Source: Nitrospira sp.
Lineage (GTDB): Bacteria > Nitrospirota > Nitrospiria > Nitrospirales > Nitrospiraceae
DNA length: 64,000 bases
Direction: 5' to 3'
NCBI GenBank assembly: GCA_015709715.1
Contig: CP054184.1
Location: forward strand, 2,589,001-2,653,000
Notes under the pieces: generated by a model
The model's input: the letters and a program-made list of their open reading frames with translations, nothing else
Told to the model about the DNA's origin: nothing
Databases searched by the model: none
Program-made: the position numbers and the translations under genes
Shown here: positions 9,233 through 18,486 of the stretch, in pieces
Numbering within the stretch: position 1 is the stretch's first letter
Layout: every line of letters begins with the position of its first letter

Positions 9233-10147
9233 GTGGGGTGGTTTCAGAAACTTAGTGCAGGGTTGTCAAAAACACGTGATGCGGTGACCGGTCAGTTGGA
9301 TCGGTTGCTGGGGCGGGCGGCTGATCCAGCGTTGCTCGATGAGCTTGAGGCGGCCTTGATCGGCGCGGATCTTGGAATGCCGGCGGTCGGCCGAATTATG
9401 GACCAACTCCGCACACAGATGCGTGGTGGAAACTTTTCTTCTGCCGACCGGGTCAAAGAGTTATTGCGACAGTCTCTGTTAGACATTCTCCTTCCAATCC
9501 AATCCTCCTCGCTCGAGCATATGGTAGCCCATGGGCCTCGACCTTTTGTGATTCTGGCAGTCGGCGTAAATGGCGTTGGAAAGACGACCACTGTGGCAAA
9601 GCTGACTCAGCGTTTTCGCCGGCAGGGGAAAACCCCGCTTCTCGTTGCGGCCGATACGTTCAGAGCCGCGGCTATCGATCAACTTCAAGTGTGGGCTGAC
9701 CGTGTTCAGGTGGATCTGATCCGCCATAGACCGGGGGCGGACCCCGCCGCCGTGGCCTATGATGGGATGACGGCAGCCAAGGCGCGCGGCTCGGACGTGG
9801 TACTTATTGATACTGCGGGACGACTCCATACCAAAACCAACCTGATGGATGAACTGCGCAAGATCAAACGAGTCGTCGCGCAGGAGTGCTCGGGGGCGCC
9901 TCATGAGGTGCTGCTGGTGCTGGATGCGACCGTCGGGCAAAATGCTCTTGCGCAGGCCAAACAGTTTCATGAAGCCGTGGGTGTGACTGGAATTGCCTTG
10001 ACGAAATTGGACGGCACCGCCCGTGGCGGCATCGTAGTGGCTATTGCTGAAGCCTTGAAGCTGCCAGTTCGATTGATAGGGGTCGGAGAATCGGTCGAAG
10101 ACCTTCAGGATTTCAACGCGAAAGCCTTCGTCGACGCCTTATTCTGA
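9233..10147 (+). CDS. ftsY: Signal recognition particle receptor FtsY
   Basis: A 304-residue SRP GTPase: N domain (about 1-85), then G domain with GVNGVGKTTTVAKL, DTFRAAAIDQL, DTAGR and TKLDGTARGG. FtsY docks SRP-bound ribosomes at the inner membrane for cotranslational insertion. The long acidic A domain of E. coli FtsY is missing; the protein begins MGWFQKLSAGL, which could form the amphipathic membrane-targeting helix seen in short FtsY proteins. GTG start at 9233, directly after ybeY. Confidence 0.96.
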   Translation: MGWFQKLSAGLSKTRDAVTGQLDRLLGRAADPALLDELEAALIGADLGMPAVGRIMDQLRTQMRGGNFSSADRVKELLRQSLLDILLPIQSSSLEHMVAHGPRPFVILAVGVNGVGKTTTVAKLTQRFRRQGKTPLLVAADTFRAAAIDQLQVWADRVQVDLIRHRPGADPAAVAYDGMTAAKARGSDVVLIDTAGRLHTKTNLMDELRKIKRVVAQECSGAPHEVLLVLDATVGQNALAQAKQFHEAVGVTGIALTKLDGTARGGIVVAIAEALKLPVRLIGVGESVEDLQDFNAKAFVDALF

Positions 10148-10278
10148 TGCCATCCCGGGTTCACTCGAACCCGCTTCCTCCGGTATTCTTGCAATTCCTT
10201 CTCATCATCGTAGGCCCATGTTAGGCTCCTTGCACGTTCCAGTTCAGAGAGCCGCGACAGTTCTATCAAGGGACGGCC

Positions 10279-11064
10279 ATGAATCGGTTGCTGGTAATCG
10301 ACGATGATCGACTGCACTGCGACCTTTTGCAGTTGGCATTGGTTCGATACGGTTATCAGGTGACGACGGCGATCCGTGGCGCGGACGGGGTTGCCCTATT
10401 CCGGCAGCATCATCCGGTCGTCACTCTCCTCGACTTACGAATGCCGGAGATGGATGGATTGACTGTGCTGCGGGAGATCCGCGCACTCGATCCTTGTGCC
10501 GGGGTGATCCTCCTAGGAGGAGGTGCGACCGAGGAGGAGGAGAATCGCGCGCGTGAGTTGCAGGTCACCGAGTTTTTTCGGAAAGGGCTTTCCCTGGATG
10601 TGCTCATTGCGATGGTGCAGCGAGTCGCGCAACGAGCCGGGATGGAGACGAAGTCGATGACTGGTTCATCGATCGACGAGATGGGACAAGCCAACTCTGA
10701 GCGCATTTTGGTGGTTGACGACGATGTCATGGCGAGAGATCTCTTGGTACGTTTCCTCTCGCTAAGGGGATATGACGTTCGTGGGGCTTATGATGGGCGA
10801 GAGGCGTTGCGCTTGATCAACGAGTCGCCCCCCGACTTGATCATTCTGGATCTGGCCATGCCGGAAGTGAATGGGGTTGAAGTGTTGCGCCATCTTTCAG
10901 AGAGCGGATATTCCGGCGGAACGATCATCCTGAGTGGCCATCAGAGCGACGCGTTACTTGCGGACGCCTGGGCGTTGGGGCCCCACGAGGTATTAGACAA
11001 ACCGCTGGACCTGGAACGGGCTCTGATGACCATCCAGCTTGTGATGGTCTGTCGGGAGTGCTAA
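10279..11064 (+). CDS. Two-receiver response regulator without output domain
   Basis: A 261-residue protein made of two CheY-like receiver domains. Domain 1 (about 1-120) has acidic DDD 8-10, phospho-acceptor D52 and K102, but the usual Thr/Ser after strand 4 is Gly (ILLGGG). Domain 2 (about 141-258) has DDD 147-149, D191, S219 and K241, so is complete. There is no DNA-binding or enzyme domain. Such proteins usually work as phosphate relays or by protein contacts. No histidine kinase is adjacent. The start ATG 10279 follows an AAGGGA sequence. Confidence 0.88.
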   Translation: MNRLLVIDDDRLHCDLLQLALVRYGYQVTTAIRGADGVALFRQHHPVVTLLDLRMPEMDGLTVLREIRALDPCAGVILLGGGATEEEENRARELQVTEFFRKGLSLDVLIAMVQRVAQRAGMETKSMTGSSIDEMGQANSERILVVDDDVMARDLLVRFLSLRGYDVRGAYDGREALRLINESPPDLIILDLAMPEVNGVEVLRHLSESGYSGGTIILSGHQSDALLADAWALGPHEVLDKPLDLERALMTIQLVMVCREC

Positions 11065-11096
11065 GCTTCACCTCCACGTTCAGTGGTCGGTGAAGG

Positions 11097-13289
11097 GTGA
11101 ATTCCGTACAGCGACTCCTTTGTGTCGGCTTTGTGGCAGGGCTGGCGGCCCCGGCCCTGGTGTGCGCAGATCCAACCTCCTCTCCTGTATCAATCCAGCA
11201 TCATCAGCTCGCTCTGGAACTGGTTCCCGAGAGCCATGCCCTCGCGGCGGTCGACCGAATCACGCTTAGCGGTGGGCGGCCCGGCGAAAGCGTCGTTTTT
11301 TCACTCGCGCCGACTCTGCAAGTCGATCGTATCGAGGACGTCACGCAGTGCCAGGGGGCCTGTGAGGCTGCTCCCTCCGTGTTGTTCGAACGAAGTGAGG
11401 GGGATGATAGGTCTGGTCTGAGGCCCTTGATCGCCACATTGCCGACGACGATGTCCCAGAACGGCTCCATGCAGTTGCGCATCGTCTACCGCGGCACGAT
11501 CAATGATCCCCCGCGTGATCCCCGCCATCTCCGCTTCGTCACGCCGAGCGAAACCTCCGGGCATATCGGTCCGGAAGGGGTGTACTTGAGCAGCGAAAGC
11601 CAGTGGTATCCGGATGTGGAGGGCTCATTGGCCACGTACGACGTGGCTATCACTGTGCCGGAGGGGTGGACGGCAGTTACCCAAGGCTCGCCCCAACCCG
11701 ATTCGACCCAATGGGTAGTTGCCAGTCGAAGCGAAGCCTTAACGGTCGTGGCCAACCGGTTTGTCGTCAAGACCCGATCATGGCGTGCCGCGTCCGGCCA
11801 AGCAATACAACTCGCCACCTACCTGTTTCCTGAGGAGGCGGCGCTGTCCGACGAGTACCTCGATGCGTCAGCTCGCTATTTGGACGCATATATTCCGATC
11901 CTCGGACCGTACCCCTTCTCACAGTTTGCCGTCGTCGAGAATTTTTTTCCCAGCGGGCTCGGTATGCCGTCATTTACGCTATTGGGCAGCGGCGTGATCA
12001 AGCGTCATTACATACAGCCCTATGCCCTTGGGCATGAAATTGTGCACTCCTGGATTGGAAACGGGGTGTTCAATCGAGTGAACGAGGGAAATTGGGTGGA
12101 GGGGTTGACCACCTATTTGGCCAACTATTACTACCATGAGCTTACGGGGGATCAGGCGCAAGCTCGTGAACAGCGACGTCACATGCTGCTGGGATATTCC
12201 GTGTACATTCGATCGGGCGATGATTACCCTGTGGAACGTTTCAGTCAAAAGCATGATGAAAAGGACAACGCCATCGGCTATCAGAAATCTGCCATGGTGT
12301 TTCATCTGCTCCGGCAGGAATTGGGTGATGCCACGTTTTGGCGCGGCATCCGGCAGCTCTCGGATCGATACCTTGGGAAGGTGGCGGGATGGAAGGAACT
12401 GGAGCGCCTCTTTGAAGAGGTGGCAGGCCTGGATTTGCGATGGTTTTTTGCGCAATGGATAGAGCGGGCTGGTGCGCCGGAATTGGCGATTACTGGGCTA
12501 CAGCTGTATCCCCTGCATGGGACTGCCGGAGATCCCCGAACGATCGAGGCTGTCGTTCAGGTGCAGCAGGCGGGCGATGCCTATCAGGCGCCGGTCGATC
12601 TGGAATTCGAATTGGCGGGGGGGCGACGCCATGTGGTTCGGGTCCGGGTGCGTGAGGGACAGGATAGATGGGTGGTTCCGCTGTCGGAACGTCCGTTGGC
12701 CGTCAGACTGGATCCAGACATTCATCTGTTTCGTCGCGTGGCTCGAAGCGACATGCCGCCTATGTTGAACCTCTATGTGACCGATGGGGTACGGACGGTC
12801 GTCCCCCCTTCGATGCCATCGACGGAGCACACCAGCCCGTTCACGGAGCTGGTGCAGCGGATCATGACGCAAGAGCAGGCCAAACCGAGTATCTCGCCGA
12901 CGACCATCTTTCCGTCTGAGCGCCGAGAGGGCCAACTCCCTAATGGGTCAGTCCTGATGCTGGGCGGGCCGCTGGACAACGTGGTGGCGATGGACGCCTT
13001 GCGGGGGTGCGGGGAGCGCATTCGGGTCACCGAGAGCGGGTTTACGGTGCAGGGGAAAACTTATGATGGACCGGGTATGGCGCTGTTGGTTTCCTGTCGG
13101 CGTGACGACCAGCCGGACAGCGTGGTGACCATGCTTTACGGGACCTCACCTCAGGCGCTGGGGCGAGTCGCGCGGCTCTTGTTTTTTTACGGATGGCAGA
13201 GTTATGTGGTGTTCCAGGATGGTGCCGTCGTGGCACGGGGAGATTGGGAGGACAAGATGAGTCCAGAGGTGCGATTTGACCAGCCATAA
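11097..13289 (+). CDS. Secreted M1-type metallopeptidase-like protein
   Basis: A 730-residue protein with a signal peptide (about 1-24, ending VCA-DPT). The zinc motif is HEIVH (H313, E314, H317) followed by WVEGLTTYL, with E335 as likely third ligand. The gap between the second His and this Glu is 17 residues, one fewer than the usual M1 spacing of 18. M1 peptidases remove N-terminal amino acids; here the protein would act in the periplasm or outside. The last 200 residues carry no motif I recognise. The GTG start is supported by the signal peptide directly after it. The 3' end overlaps the next gene by 14 bases. Confidence 0.82.
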   Translation: MNSVQRLLCVGFVAGLAAPALVCADPTSSPVSIQHHQLALELVPESHALAAVDRITLSGGRPGESVVFSLAPTLQVDRIEDVTQCQGACEAAPSVLFERSEGDDRSGLRPLIATLPTTMSQNGSMQLRIVYRGTINDPPRDPRHLRFVTPSETSGHIGPEGVYLSSESQWYPDVEGSLATYDVAITVPEGWTAVTQGSPQPDSTQWVVASRSEALTVVANRFVVKTRSWRAASGQAIQLATYLFPEEAALSDEYLDASARYLDAYIPILGPYPFSQFAVVENFFPSGLGMPSFTLLGSGVIKRHYIQPYALGHEIVHSWIGNGVFNRVNEGNWVEGLTTYLANYYYHELTGDQAQAREQRRHMLLGYSVYIRSGDDYPVERFSQKHDEKDNAIGYQKSAMVFHLLRQELGDATFWRGIRQLSDRYLGKVAGWKELERLFEEVAGLDLRWFFAQWIERAGAPELAITGLQLYPLHGTAGDPRTIEAVVQVQQAGDAYQAPVDLEFELAGGRRHVVRVRVREGQDRWVVPLSERPLAVRLDPDIHLFRRVARSDMPPMLNLYVTDGVRTVVPPSMPSTEHTSPFTELVQRIMTQEQAKPSISPTTIFPSERREGQLPNGSVLMLGGPLDNVVAMDALRGCGERIRVTESGFTVQGKTYDGPGMALLVSCRRDDQPDSVVTMLYGTSPQALGRVARLLFFYGWQSYVVFQDGAVVARGDWEDKMSPEVRFDQP

Positions 13290-14400
13290 CGCAATTATCA
13301 CGGGGATAGCGGGCCTGCTGCTGTGTACTCTGTCGATCACGGCAGAGGCAGCGGAAACCAAACAGCCCAAGGCGACGAAGCCCGCTGTTTCGGCAGAACG
13401 GCATCTGACCAATATCCGGCAGTTGACCTTCGGCCGCCAGAATGCCGAGGCATATTTTTCCTTCAATGGAACCAAGCTGATCTTTCAGTCCACCAACAAC
13501 TGGATGAAAGACACCTTTGCGGCGGCAATGAAACCGGCCGACGAACCGCTCGGGTGCTATCAAATGTACGTCATGGATCTCGGGAGCGGTGCGATTCGCA
13601 TGGTCAGCACCGGGGTAGGGGCGACGACCTGTGGATATTTCTTTCCTGGAGACCGGCGCGTCTTGTACTCGTCCACGCATTTGCGCGGACCGAATTGCCC
13701 TCCAAAACCTAAACGGGATGGGGCCTATCGGTGGGCGCTGGATGATTATGATCTCTTCTCGGTCCGTCTCGACGGGCAGGACCCGCAGCGCCTGACCACT
13801 ACGCCGGGGTACGATGCGGAGGCAACGGTGTCCCCGGACGGCAAGACCATCGTGTGGACTTCGATGCGCGATGGTGACCTCGATATCTATGCCATGAATC
13901 TGGACGGCACGCACGCTCGGCGCCTGACCCAGGAAGTGGGCTATGACGGTGGTGCGTTTTTCTCCCCCGACAGCAAACGCATCGTCTATCGTGCGCAACA
14001 TCCCGGCAATCAGGACGAGTTGGACCACTATCGGGCGCTACTAGCTCAGAACCTGGTGGAACCAGGACAGCTCGAACTGTTCATTATGAATGCCGACGGT
14101 TCCGGCAAGCAGCAGGTGACGAAAAACGGGGCGTCTAATTTTTCGCCGTATTTTCATCCGGACGGGCATCGCCTCATCTTTTCCTCCAACGTTGAGACGA
14201 GGAACGAAGGCGGGCGACCGGATTTCCACCTGTATTTGGTGAATGAGGATGGTTCCGGGTTGGAGCGCGTGACGTTCGAGGGATCGTTCAATAGCTTTCC
14301 CATGTTTGCGCCCGACGGAAAGAGCCTCGTATGGGTGTCCGATCGTGGGGCCAAAGAGCGTGGAGAGTTCAACGTCTTCCTCGCCGATTGGGTTCCATGA
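13276..14400 (+). CDS. Periplasmic TolB-like (PD40) beta-propeller protein
   Basis: A 374-residue protein with a signal peptide (about 1-25, TAEA-AET) and four or more PD40/WD40-like blades, for example VSPDGKTIVWTSMRDGDLDIY, FSPDSKRIVYRA, FHPDGHRLIFSSN and FAPDGKSLVWVSDR. These repeats occur in TolB and in secreted peptidase propellers; TolB's N-terminal domain is not evident. The TTG start at 13276 overlaps the peptidase gene by 14 bases and its stop overlaps the PAP2 start (ATGA), so the three genes look like one translation-coupled unit. A role with the M1-type peptidase in handling extracellular peptides is possible but inferred. Confidence 0.8.
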   Translation: MTSHNAIITGIAGLLLCTLSITAEAAETKQPKATKPAVSAERHLTNIRQLTFGRQNAEAYFSFNGTKLIFQSTNNWMKDTFAAAMKPADEPLGCYQMYVMDLGSGAIRMVSTGVGATTCGYFFPGDRRVLYSSTHLRGPNCPPKPKRDGAYRWALDDYDLFSVRLDGQDPQRLTTTPGYDAEATVSPDGKTIVWTSMRDGDLDIYAMNLDGTHARRLTQEVGYDGGAFFSPDSKRIVYRAQHPGNQDELDHYRALLAQNLVEPGQLELFIMNADGSGKQQVTKNGASNFSPYFHPDGHRLIFSSNVETRNEGGRPDFHLYLVNEDGSGLERVTFEGSFNSFPMFAPDGKSLVWVSDRGAKERGEFNVFLADWVP

Positions 14401-15482
14401 CCGAAACAGGTGACGGGTCGGCTGCGCCCTGGGTGGCGCAGCCGATGCCCCCACCGGCCCGCCCCTCCGGGTGGGCCGTCCTCTTGTCCACGCTGGCCCT
14501 GCTCGGGTCCTTTGCCACGCTCCTGCACATCGACATTCCGATCCTCTGGTTTCTCCGCTCCCACAATCTGGCGGCCTGGCAGCGGGTGGGCGACCTTGGG
14601 GAGAAACTCGGCAATGGCGGAACGCTGGTGGCGATCAGTCTCGTGATCGGAGCCACGGGACTGTTGCTCAAACGGCAGGCGCTCACGCGGCTGGCCTTGG
14701 ACAGTCTTCTGGCGCATGGGGTCGTCGCGCTCGTGGTCAATACGCTGAAACACGTCATCGGCCGGCCCAGACCTCGTCTCACGCATTCAGGCGGATGGCA
14801 GTGGTGGCCGTCTCTCGATTCGGGGTTGGATTCTTTCCCGTCAGGACATACTTCGGCGACAGTGGCAGTCGTCACTGTCTTGGCGCGAGCCCTTCCCCGC
14901 ATGAAGTGGGTCCCCTTTGCCTTGGCTGCCTGGGTTGGAGCGAGCCGGATCTGGCGGGGGTCTCATTTCCTCAGCGACGTGGTGGCCGGTATGGTGACAG
15001 GCTTTATCATCGGCTCAGTCTTCAACGGTCCGTTGCGCTGGTGGGCACGGTCCTGTGTTGTCGCGCTGATCCGGATCGCACCGGCCGCTGTGGCGCTTGC
15101 CGCACTGTTTTGGATCTTGACGCATCGCATTGCCGACCCGGCGACCGATGCCGCTTTTCTTCTGTCAGGAACGGGCTTGGTGATCGGTGGCCTCGTCCTT
15201 CCGTGGGTCCGATCGCGCCGGATCGGAGCGAAAGGCAGCTCGATGTGGCAGTCCCAGGGGGACTGTCTAGTCTGGCTGGGGATGGGTTTCGCGTCCGGGG
15301 CGTCGGTGATTATCGGGTTGACCGGCCTGGTTTGCCTGGCCCGATGGATCTTTACTGCGTCCGGCGCGATGGAGGTTCCTGTCCCCGCGTACTCATGGCG
15401 CCGACAGTTTGTGTTTGGGGTGGGGGCAGGGGTGACGCTCGCACTGCTGCAATCGCTGAAGGGGCTTGTCCCTTTGCAATGA
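14397..15482 (+). CDS. PAP2 superfamily membrane phosphatase
   Basis: A 361-residue multi-spanning protein carrying the three PAP2 motifs: KHVIGRPRP, FPSGHTS and SRIWRGSHFLSD, which supply the catalytic His-Asp set. Family members dephosphorylate lipid phosphates or undecaprenyl pyrophosphate. About eight hydrophobic segments are visible; the last four lie after the PAP2 domain and are extra. The ATG at 14397 overlaps the preceding stop in an ATGA. A longer frame start at 14331 lies inside the upstream gene and is not needed. Confidence 0.85.
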   Translation: MTETGDGSAAPWVAQPMPPPARPSGWAVLLSTLALLGSFATLLHIDIPILWFLRSHNLAAWQRVGDLGEKLGNGGTLVAISLVIGATGLLLKRQALTRLALDSLLAHGVVALVVNTLKHVIGRPRPRLTHSGGWQWWPSLDSGLDSFPSGHTSATVAVVTVLARALPRMKWVPFALAAWVGASRIWRGSHFLSDVVAGMVTGFIIGSVFNGPLRWWARSCVVALIRIAPAAVALAALFWILTHRIADPATDAAFLLSGTGLVIGGLVLPWVRSRRIGAKGSSMWQSQGDCLVWLGMGFASGASVIIGLTGLVCLARWIFTASGAMEVPVPAYSWRRQFVFGVGAGVTLALLQSLKGLVPLQ

Positions 15483-15503
15483 ACAGGCGCTGCACAGGCC
15501 TGG

Positions 15504-17300
15504 CTAATGGCCGGGAATGCGGATCGGCGGCTGCTCGGCTTCCTCTGGCACGTTGATCATCTGTCGATTGGCTAACAGCACGTAGCCGAATCGTTCGAGC
15601 ACGATCGGATAGTCCATCGTCTCGAACGGCAGCCTTCCCCGCAGGGCATTCGGAAGCAAGATCATCGTCCGCCCCGGTTGGGTCAGGTAGGGCTTGATGT
15701 TCGCCTCCTCATTCAAGGGAATCATGATGGCGTTCCGCTTGGCATAGAACACCAACGAGGGGCGAGGCTGACCATAAATGATCAATCGATCATCCGGGCC
15801 AAGGTTTGCTCCTGCGACCTCGGCTAGTCGTTGCGGCGGCTCAATGACAAAAAAGTTGACGATCGGGAACACCAGTTGTGTGACGGCCAGGACGACGAGA
15901 GCCAGTGATCCTCCGGCAGCCCAGAATGCGGCAGGACGTCTGGATTCGCTCAAGCCGAAGTAGGCGACGAGTCCCATCCCCAGCAGAAAGATGGATGCGA
16001 TGGTGTAGGGACCGGGTCCGAGTCCCACTTGGCCTGCCAGGGGGAATTCGTTGGCGAGTTTGGGGGCAAACCGTGCGTACAGCGGAGGCAGTAATGCAAA
16101 CGCGATCGCCAAGAGGCAGCCGACGGAGATCATGGTGTGCAGTGCGGCGCGGGCTCCAGGCGCATCAGGGTCGGTCACGCAGCGATGCCAGAAGGAGGCC
16201 GTCAAAATGGCTGCCGCAGGAAACAGCGGGGCGATGTAATGAGGGAGTCTGGTCGAGGAGAGGCTGAAGAAGATCAATCCGCCGATAAGCCAGACCGCAG
16301 CAAACCACTCCAACGCCCGTGGCGAGGCTGACATGGCCTCCGCAGAGGAGGCCTCGGCGAACAGCCCCTCGCGATTGGCGTTCCGCCAGCTCTTGTAGGC
16401 GTGATACCAGGCAAACGGCAGGAAGCCGCTCCAAGGGAAGAACCCGAGCAGGAAGATGGGCAGGTAGAACAGCGGTGTCCCGCCGTGGCCCTCCATAGCG
16501 CCGAAGAACCGACCGATCGTATCGCCTTGTGCGGAGGTCGTATAGCGCTCTCCGTGGATACTCCACATGGTCAGGTACCAGGGTAAGGTCAGCGTCAAGA
16601 GGACCAGCAGGCCGGCGATGGGGTGCCCACGCTCCCGGAACAGTGACCACGAGCGGGTCAACCACAAATAGCCGCCCGCCGCCAATATGGGGATCAAGAA
16701 GCCGATGGGCCCTTTGGTCAGGGTAGCGAAGGCCATGCCGACGTAGAAGAGCCATAGGGCATGACGTTCCCGCCCCGAGCCATAGAGGCCCAGCCAGAAC
16801 CCGTAGAGTGCGAGGGTCGTGAAGAAATTCAGCACGCTGTCGGTCAGGGCCATGCGGCCGAGGCCGATGATTTCCAGGTTCAACAGCAGCATCGCTGCGC
16901 CGAACAGTCCCATTACCGGGCCTCGACAATGGGTCAGGAAGAGGTACTGAAGCAGAATCAGTCCGAGCCCGAAGAGGGCCGAGGGGAAGCGCGCGGCGAA
17001 CTCAGTGACCCCGAAGGCGTGGTAGGAGAGGGTCATCAGCCAATAGACGAAGACCGGCTTGGCGAATCGTGGCTCATAGTTGAAGGTCGGACTGATGTAA
17101 TCCCCTGTTTCGAACATCTCGCGTCCCGCCTCGGCGTTCCGTCCCTCATCGCGGTCCGTGAGTCCGAGCGAGCCGAGGCCGACGAAGAACAAGACGGCCG
17201 CCATGGCCAATAGGAGCAGCAAAGCCGGCGGTTGGATCGATCGATCCGCCGGCGTCGGCGCTGCGGGGGGGGCGGGTTGTCCGTTCAATTCCGGTTCCAT
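15504..17300 (-). CDS. ArnT-like glycosyltransferase family 39 membrane protein
   Basis: A 598-residue integral membrane protein with about 11-13 hydrophobic helices and the ArnT/PMT hallmark after the first helix: LTDRDEGRNAEAGREMFETG, with acidic D/E pair, then FAKPVFVYWL. These enzymes move a sugar from a polyprenyl phosphate to lipid A or other acceptors on the periplasmic side. The C-terminal soluble part (about 480-598) is as expected. It follows GT2 and LAB_N genes with overlaps, so the three probably make and transfer one lipid-linked sugar. The donor sugar cannot be told from sequence. Confidence 0.85.
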   Translation of the reverse strand: MEPELNGQPAPPAAPTPADRSIQPPALLLLLAMAAVLFFVGLGSLGLTDRDEGRNAEAGREMFETGDYISPTFNYEPRFAKPVFVYWLMTLSYHAFGVTEFAARFPSALFGLGLILLQYLFLTHCRGPVMGLFGAAMLLLNLEIIGLGRMALTDSVLNFFTTLALYGFWLGLYGSGRERHALWLFYVGMAFATLTKGPIGFLIPILAAGGYLWLTRSWSLFRERGHPIAGLLVLLTLTLPWYLTMWSIHGERYTTSAQGDTIGRFFGAMEGHGGTPLFYLPIFLLGFFPWSGFLPFAWYHAYKSWRNANREGLFAEASSAEAMSASPRALEWFAAVWLIGGLIFFSLSSTRLPHYIAPLFPAAAILTASFWHRCVTDPDAPGARAALHTMISVGCLLAIAFALLPPLYARFAPKLANEFPLAGQVGLGPGPYTIASIFLLGMGLVAYFGLSESRRPAAFWAAGGSLALVVLAVTQLVFPIVNFFVIEPPQRLAEVAGANLGPDDRLIIYGQPRPSLVFYAKRNAIMIPLNEEANIKPYLTQPGRTMILLPNALRGRLPFETMDYPIVLERFGYVLLANRQMINVPEEAEQPPIRIPGH

Positions 17301-17599
17301 CAGGATTTCGTCGCGGGCGAGGTTGCACCGGGATCGGCGTGACCAGGGCGGTGGATGAGCATGAGGTTCCGCAGATAGACGATACTACCGATGCTCTGGC
17401 CGGCAATGAAGACGGGATCCTCACGATAAATGGCGTAGGCGAGCGTGATCAGACCGCCGATCAGACTCATGTACCAAAAGGCCGTGGGGACCCGGCTTTC
17501 GGCGTGGCGTTCTGAGGCAATCCATTGGACGACCCAACGCATGAAGAAGATTCCCTGGCCAAGGAACCCGATGATGAGCCACAGGGTTTCGATGGTCAT
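17300..17599 (-). CDS. LAB_N (lipid A biosynthesis N-terminal domain) membrane protein
   Basis: A 99-residue protein with three hydrophobic helices and the sequence FLGQGIFFMRWVVQWIASE followed by PTAFWYMSLIGG and YLRNLML, which is the LAB_N domain found as a free protein or at the N terminus of some LpxB-like proteins. Function is not established; it is regularly encoded beside ArnT-like and GT2 genes. Its start overlaps the GT2 stop by four bases and its stop touches the start of the ArnT-like gene. Confidence 0.8.
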   Translation of the reverse strand: MTIETLWLIIGFLGQGIFFMRWVVQWIASERHAESRVPTAFWYMSLIGGLITLAYAIYREDPVFIAGQSIGSIVYLRNLMLIHRPGHADPGATSPATKS

Positions 17600-18369
17600 A
17601 GGGGTGTGGACGTCGGAATAGAGGGAGATGGCGTCGGAGCGGTGCGATAACGGTATCGGAGACAGCGATGTTGCATCCAGCGCACGGCGATCAAGTCGTA
17701 GAGTCCCTTGAACAGACGATTGCCGACACCATACTTCGACGTGCCGCGCGTGCGGGGGGAATGGCGCACCGGGACTTCTGTGACGGTAAATCCGTGCATC
17801 AAGGCGAGGGCCGGGAAAAATCGATGCATGCCCTCGAAAAGCTGCAGTTTATCTACCACCGTGCGGCGGAACAATTTGAGCGAGCAGCCCGTATCGTGGA
17901 CGCGGTCTCCGGTGACCGCGCTGCGTACGGCGTTGGCGATACGAGACGACACCTTGCGCGTCAGGCTGTCATGCCGATTCTTCCGCCAGCCGCACACGAG
18001 ATCGTACGTGTGAATGTAGGGGAGCAGCGTGGCGAGATCTGCCGGATCGTTCTGGAGATCTCCGTCGATGGTCATCACCAACTCTCCAGTCGATTGTTTG
18101 AACCCCGCATCGAAGGCGGCGGACTGGCCGTAGTTCCGATCGAAATGGAACACCTTCACTGGGGCATATTGGTTGGCCAAGCGATCCAAGAGATCCGAAC
18201 TCCCGTCGGTGCTCCCATCGTCGATGAACAACAGCTCGAACGGAGCCGATCGCGACTCTTCCCGGCCATCCAGGACCTGCATGAGTTGCTCCGTCAAGGG
18301 AATCAAGTTGTCGTGTTCATCCTTGATGGGGATGACCACGGAAGCCCATGGGCGGGTCACCACAGTCAT
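17596..18369 (-). CDS. Family 2 glycosyltransferase (DPM1/ArnC type)
   Basis: A 257-residue GT-A enzyme with SVVIPIKDEHDNL at the start, LLFIDDGSTDGS, the metal-binding MTIDGDLQNDP and the acceptor region HDTGCSLKLFRR. Enzymes of this type attach a sugar to undecaprenyl or dolichyl phosphate on the cytosolic face. It lacks the two C-terminal membrane helices of ArnC/GtrB, so the LAB_N protein encoded next could help anchor it or flip the product (inference). A good promoter lies 50 bases upstream. Confidence 0.87.
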   Translation of the reverse strand: MTVVTRPWASVVIPIKDEHDNLIPLTEQLMQVLDGREESRSAPFELLFIDDGSTDGSSDLLDRLANQYAPVKVFHFDRNYGQSAAFDAGFKQSTGELVMTIDGDLQNDPADLATLLPYIHTYDLVCGWRKNRHDSLTRKVSSRIANAVRSAVTGDRVHDTGCSLKLFRRTVVDKLQLFEGMHRFFPALALMHGFTVTEVPVRHSPRTRGTSKYGVGNRLFKGLYDLIAVRWMQHRCLRYRYRTAPTPSPSIPTSTPL

Positions 18370-18420
18370 GGAGCGGGATCGGATCCTTCGCGCAGGGGTT
18401 CGTCGATCGTCACGGGCGAC

Positions 18421-18450
18421 ATTCTACAAAAGGCATGGAGGAGTGGTCAA
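18421..18450 (-). promoter_or_regulatory. Sigma-70-like promoter of the GT2-LAB_N-GT39 operon
   Basis: On the minus strand, TTGACC (18445-18450) and TAGAAT (18421-18426) are separated by 18 bases; each matches consensus at five of six positions. Predicted transcription start near 18414 leaves a leader of about 45 bases before the GT2 start. The promoter sits between the end of the ABC gene and GT2, so this operon can be expressed separately. Confidence 0.6.
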
Positions 18451-18486
18451 ACGGTGCCGGCCTCCGGGGCCGCTGACGGACAGCGC

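Noticed and set aside
13042-14028. Long minus-strand frame opposite the TolB-like gene (328 codons)
   Set aside because: It has low-complexity, Arg-rich composition, no ribosome site, and lies opposite clear PD40 repeats; typical of GC-rich antisense frames.
14471-15556. Plus-strand frame of 361 codons over the PAP2 gene
   Set aside because: The PAP2 motifs are all in the other plus-strand frame starting at 14397; this frame gives Arg/Gly-rich sequence without a signal or motif.
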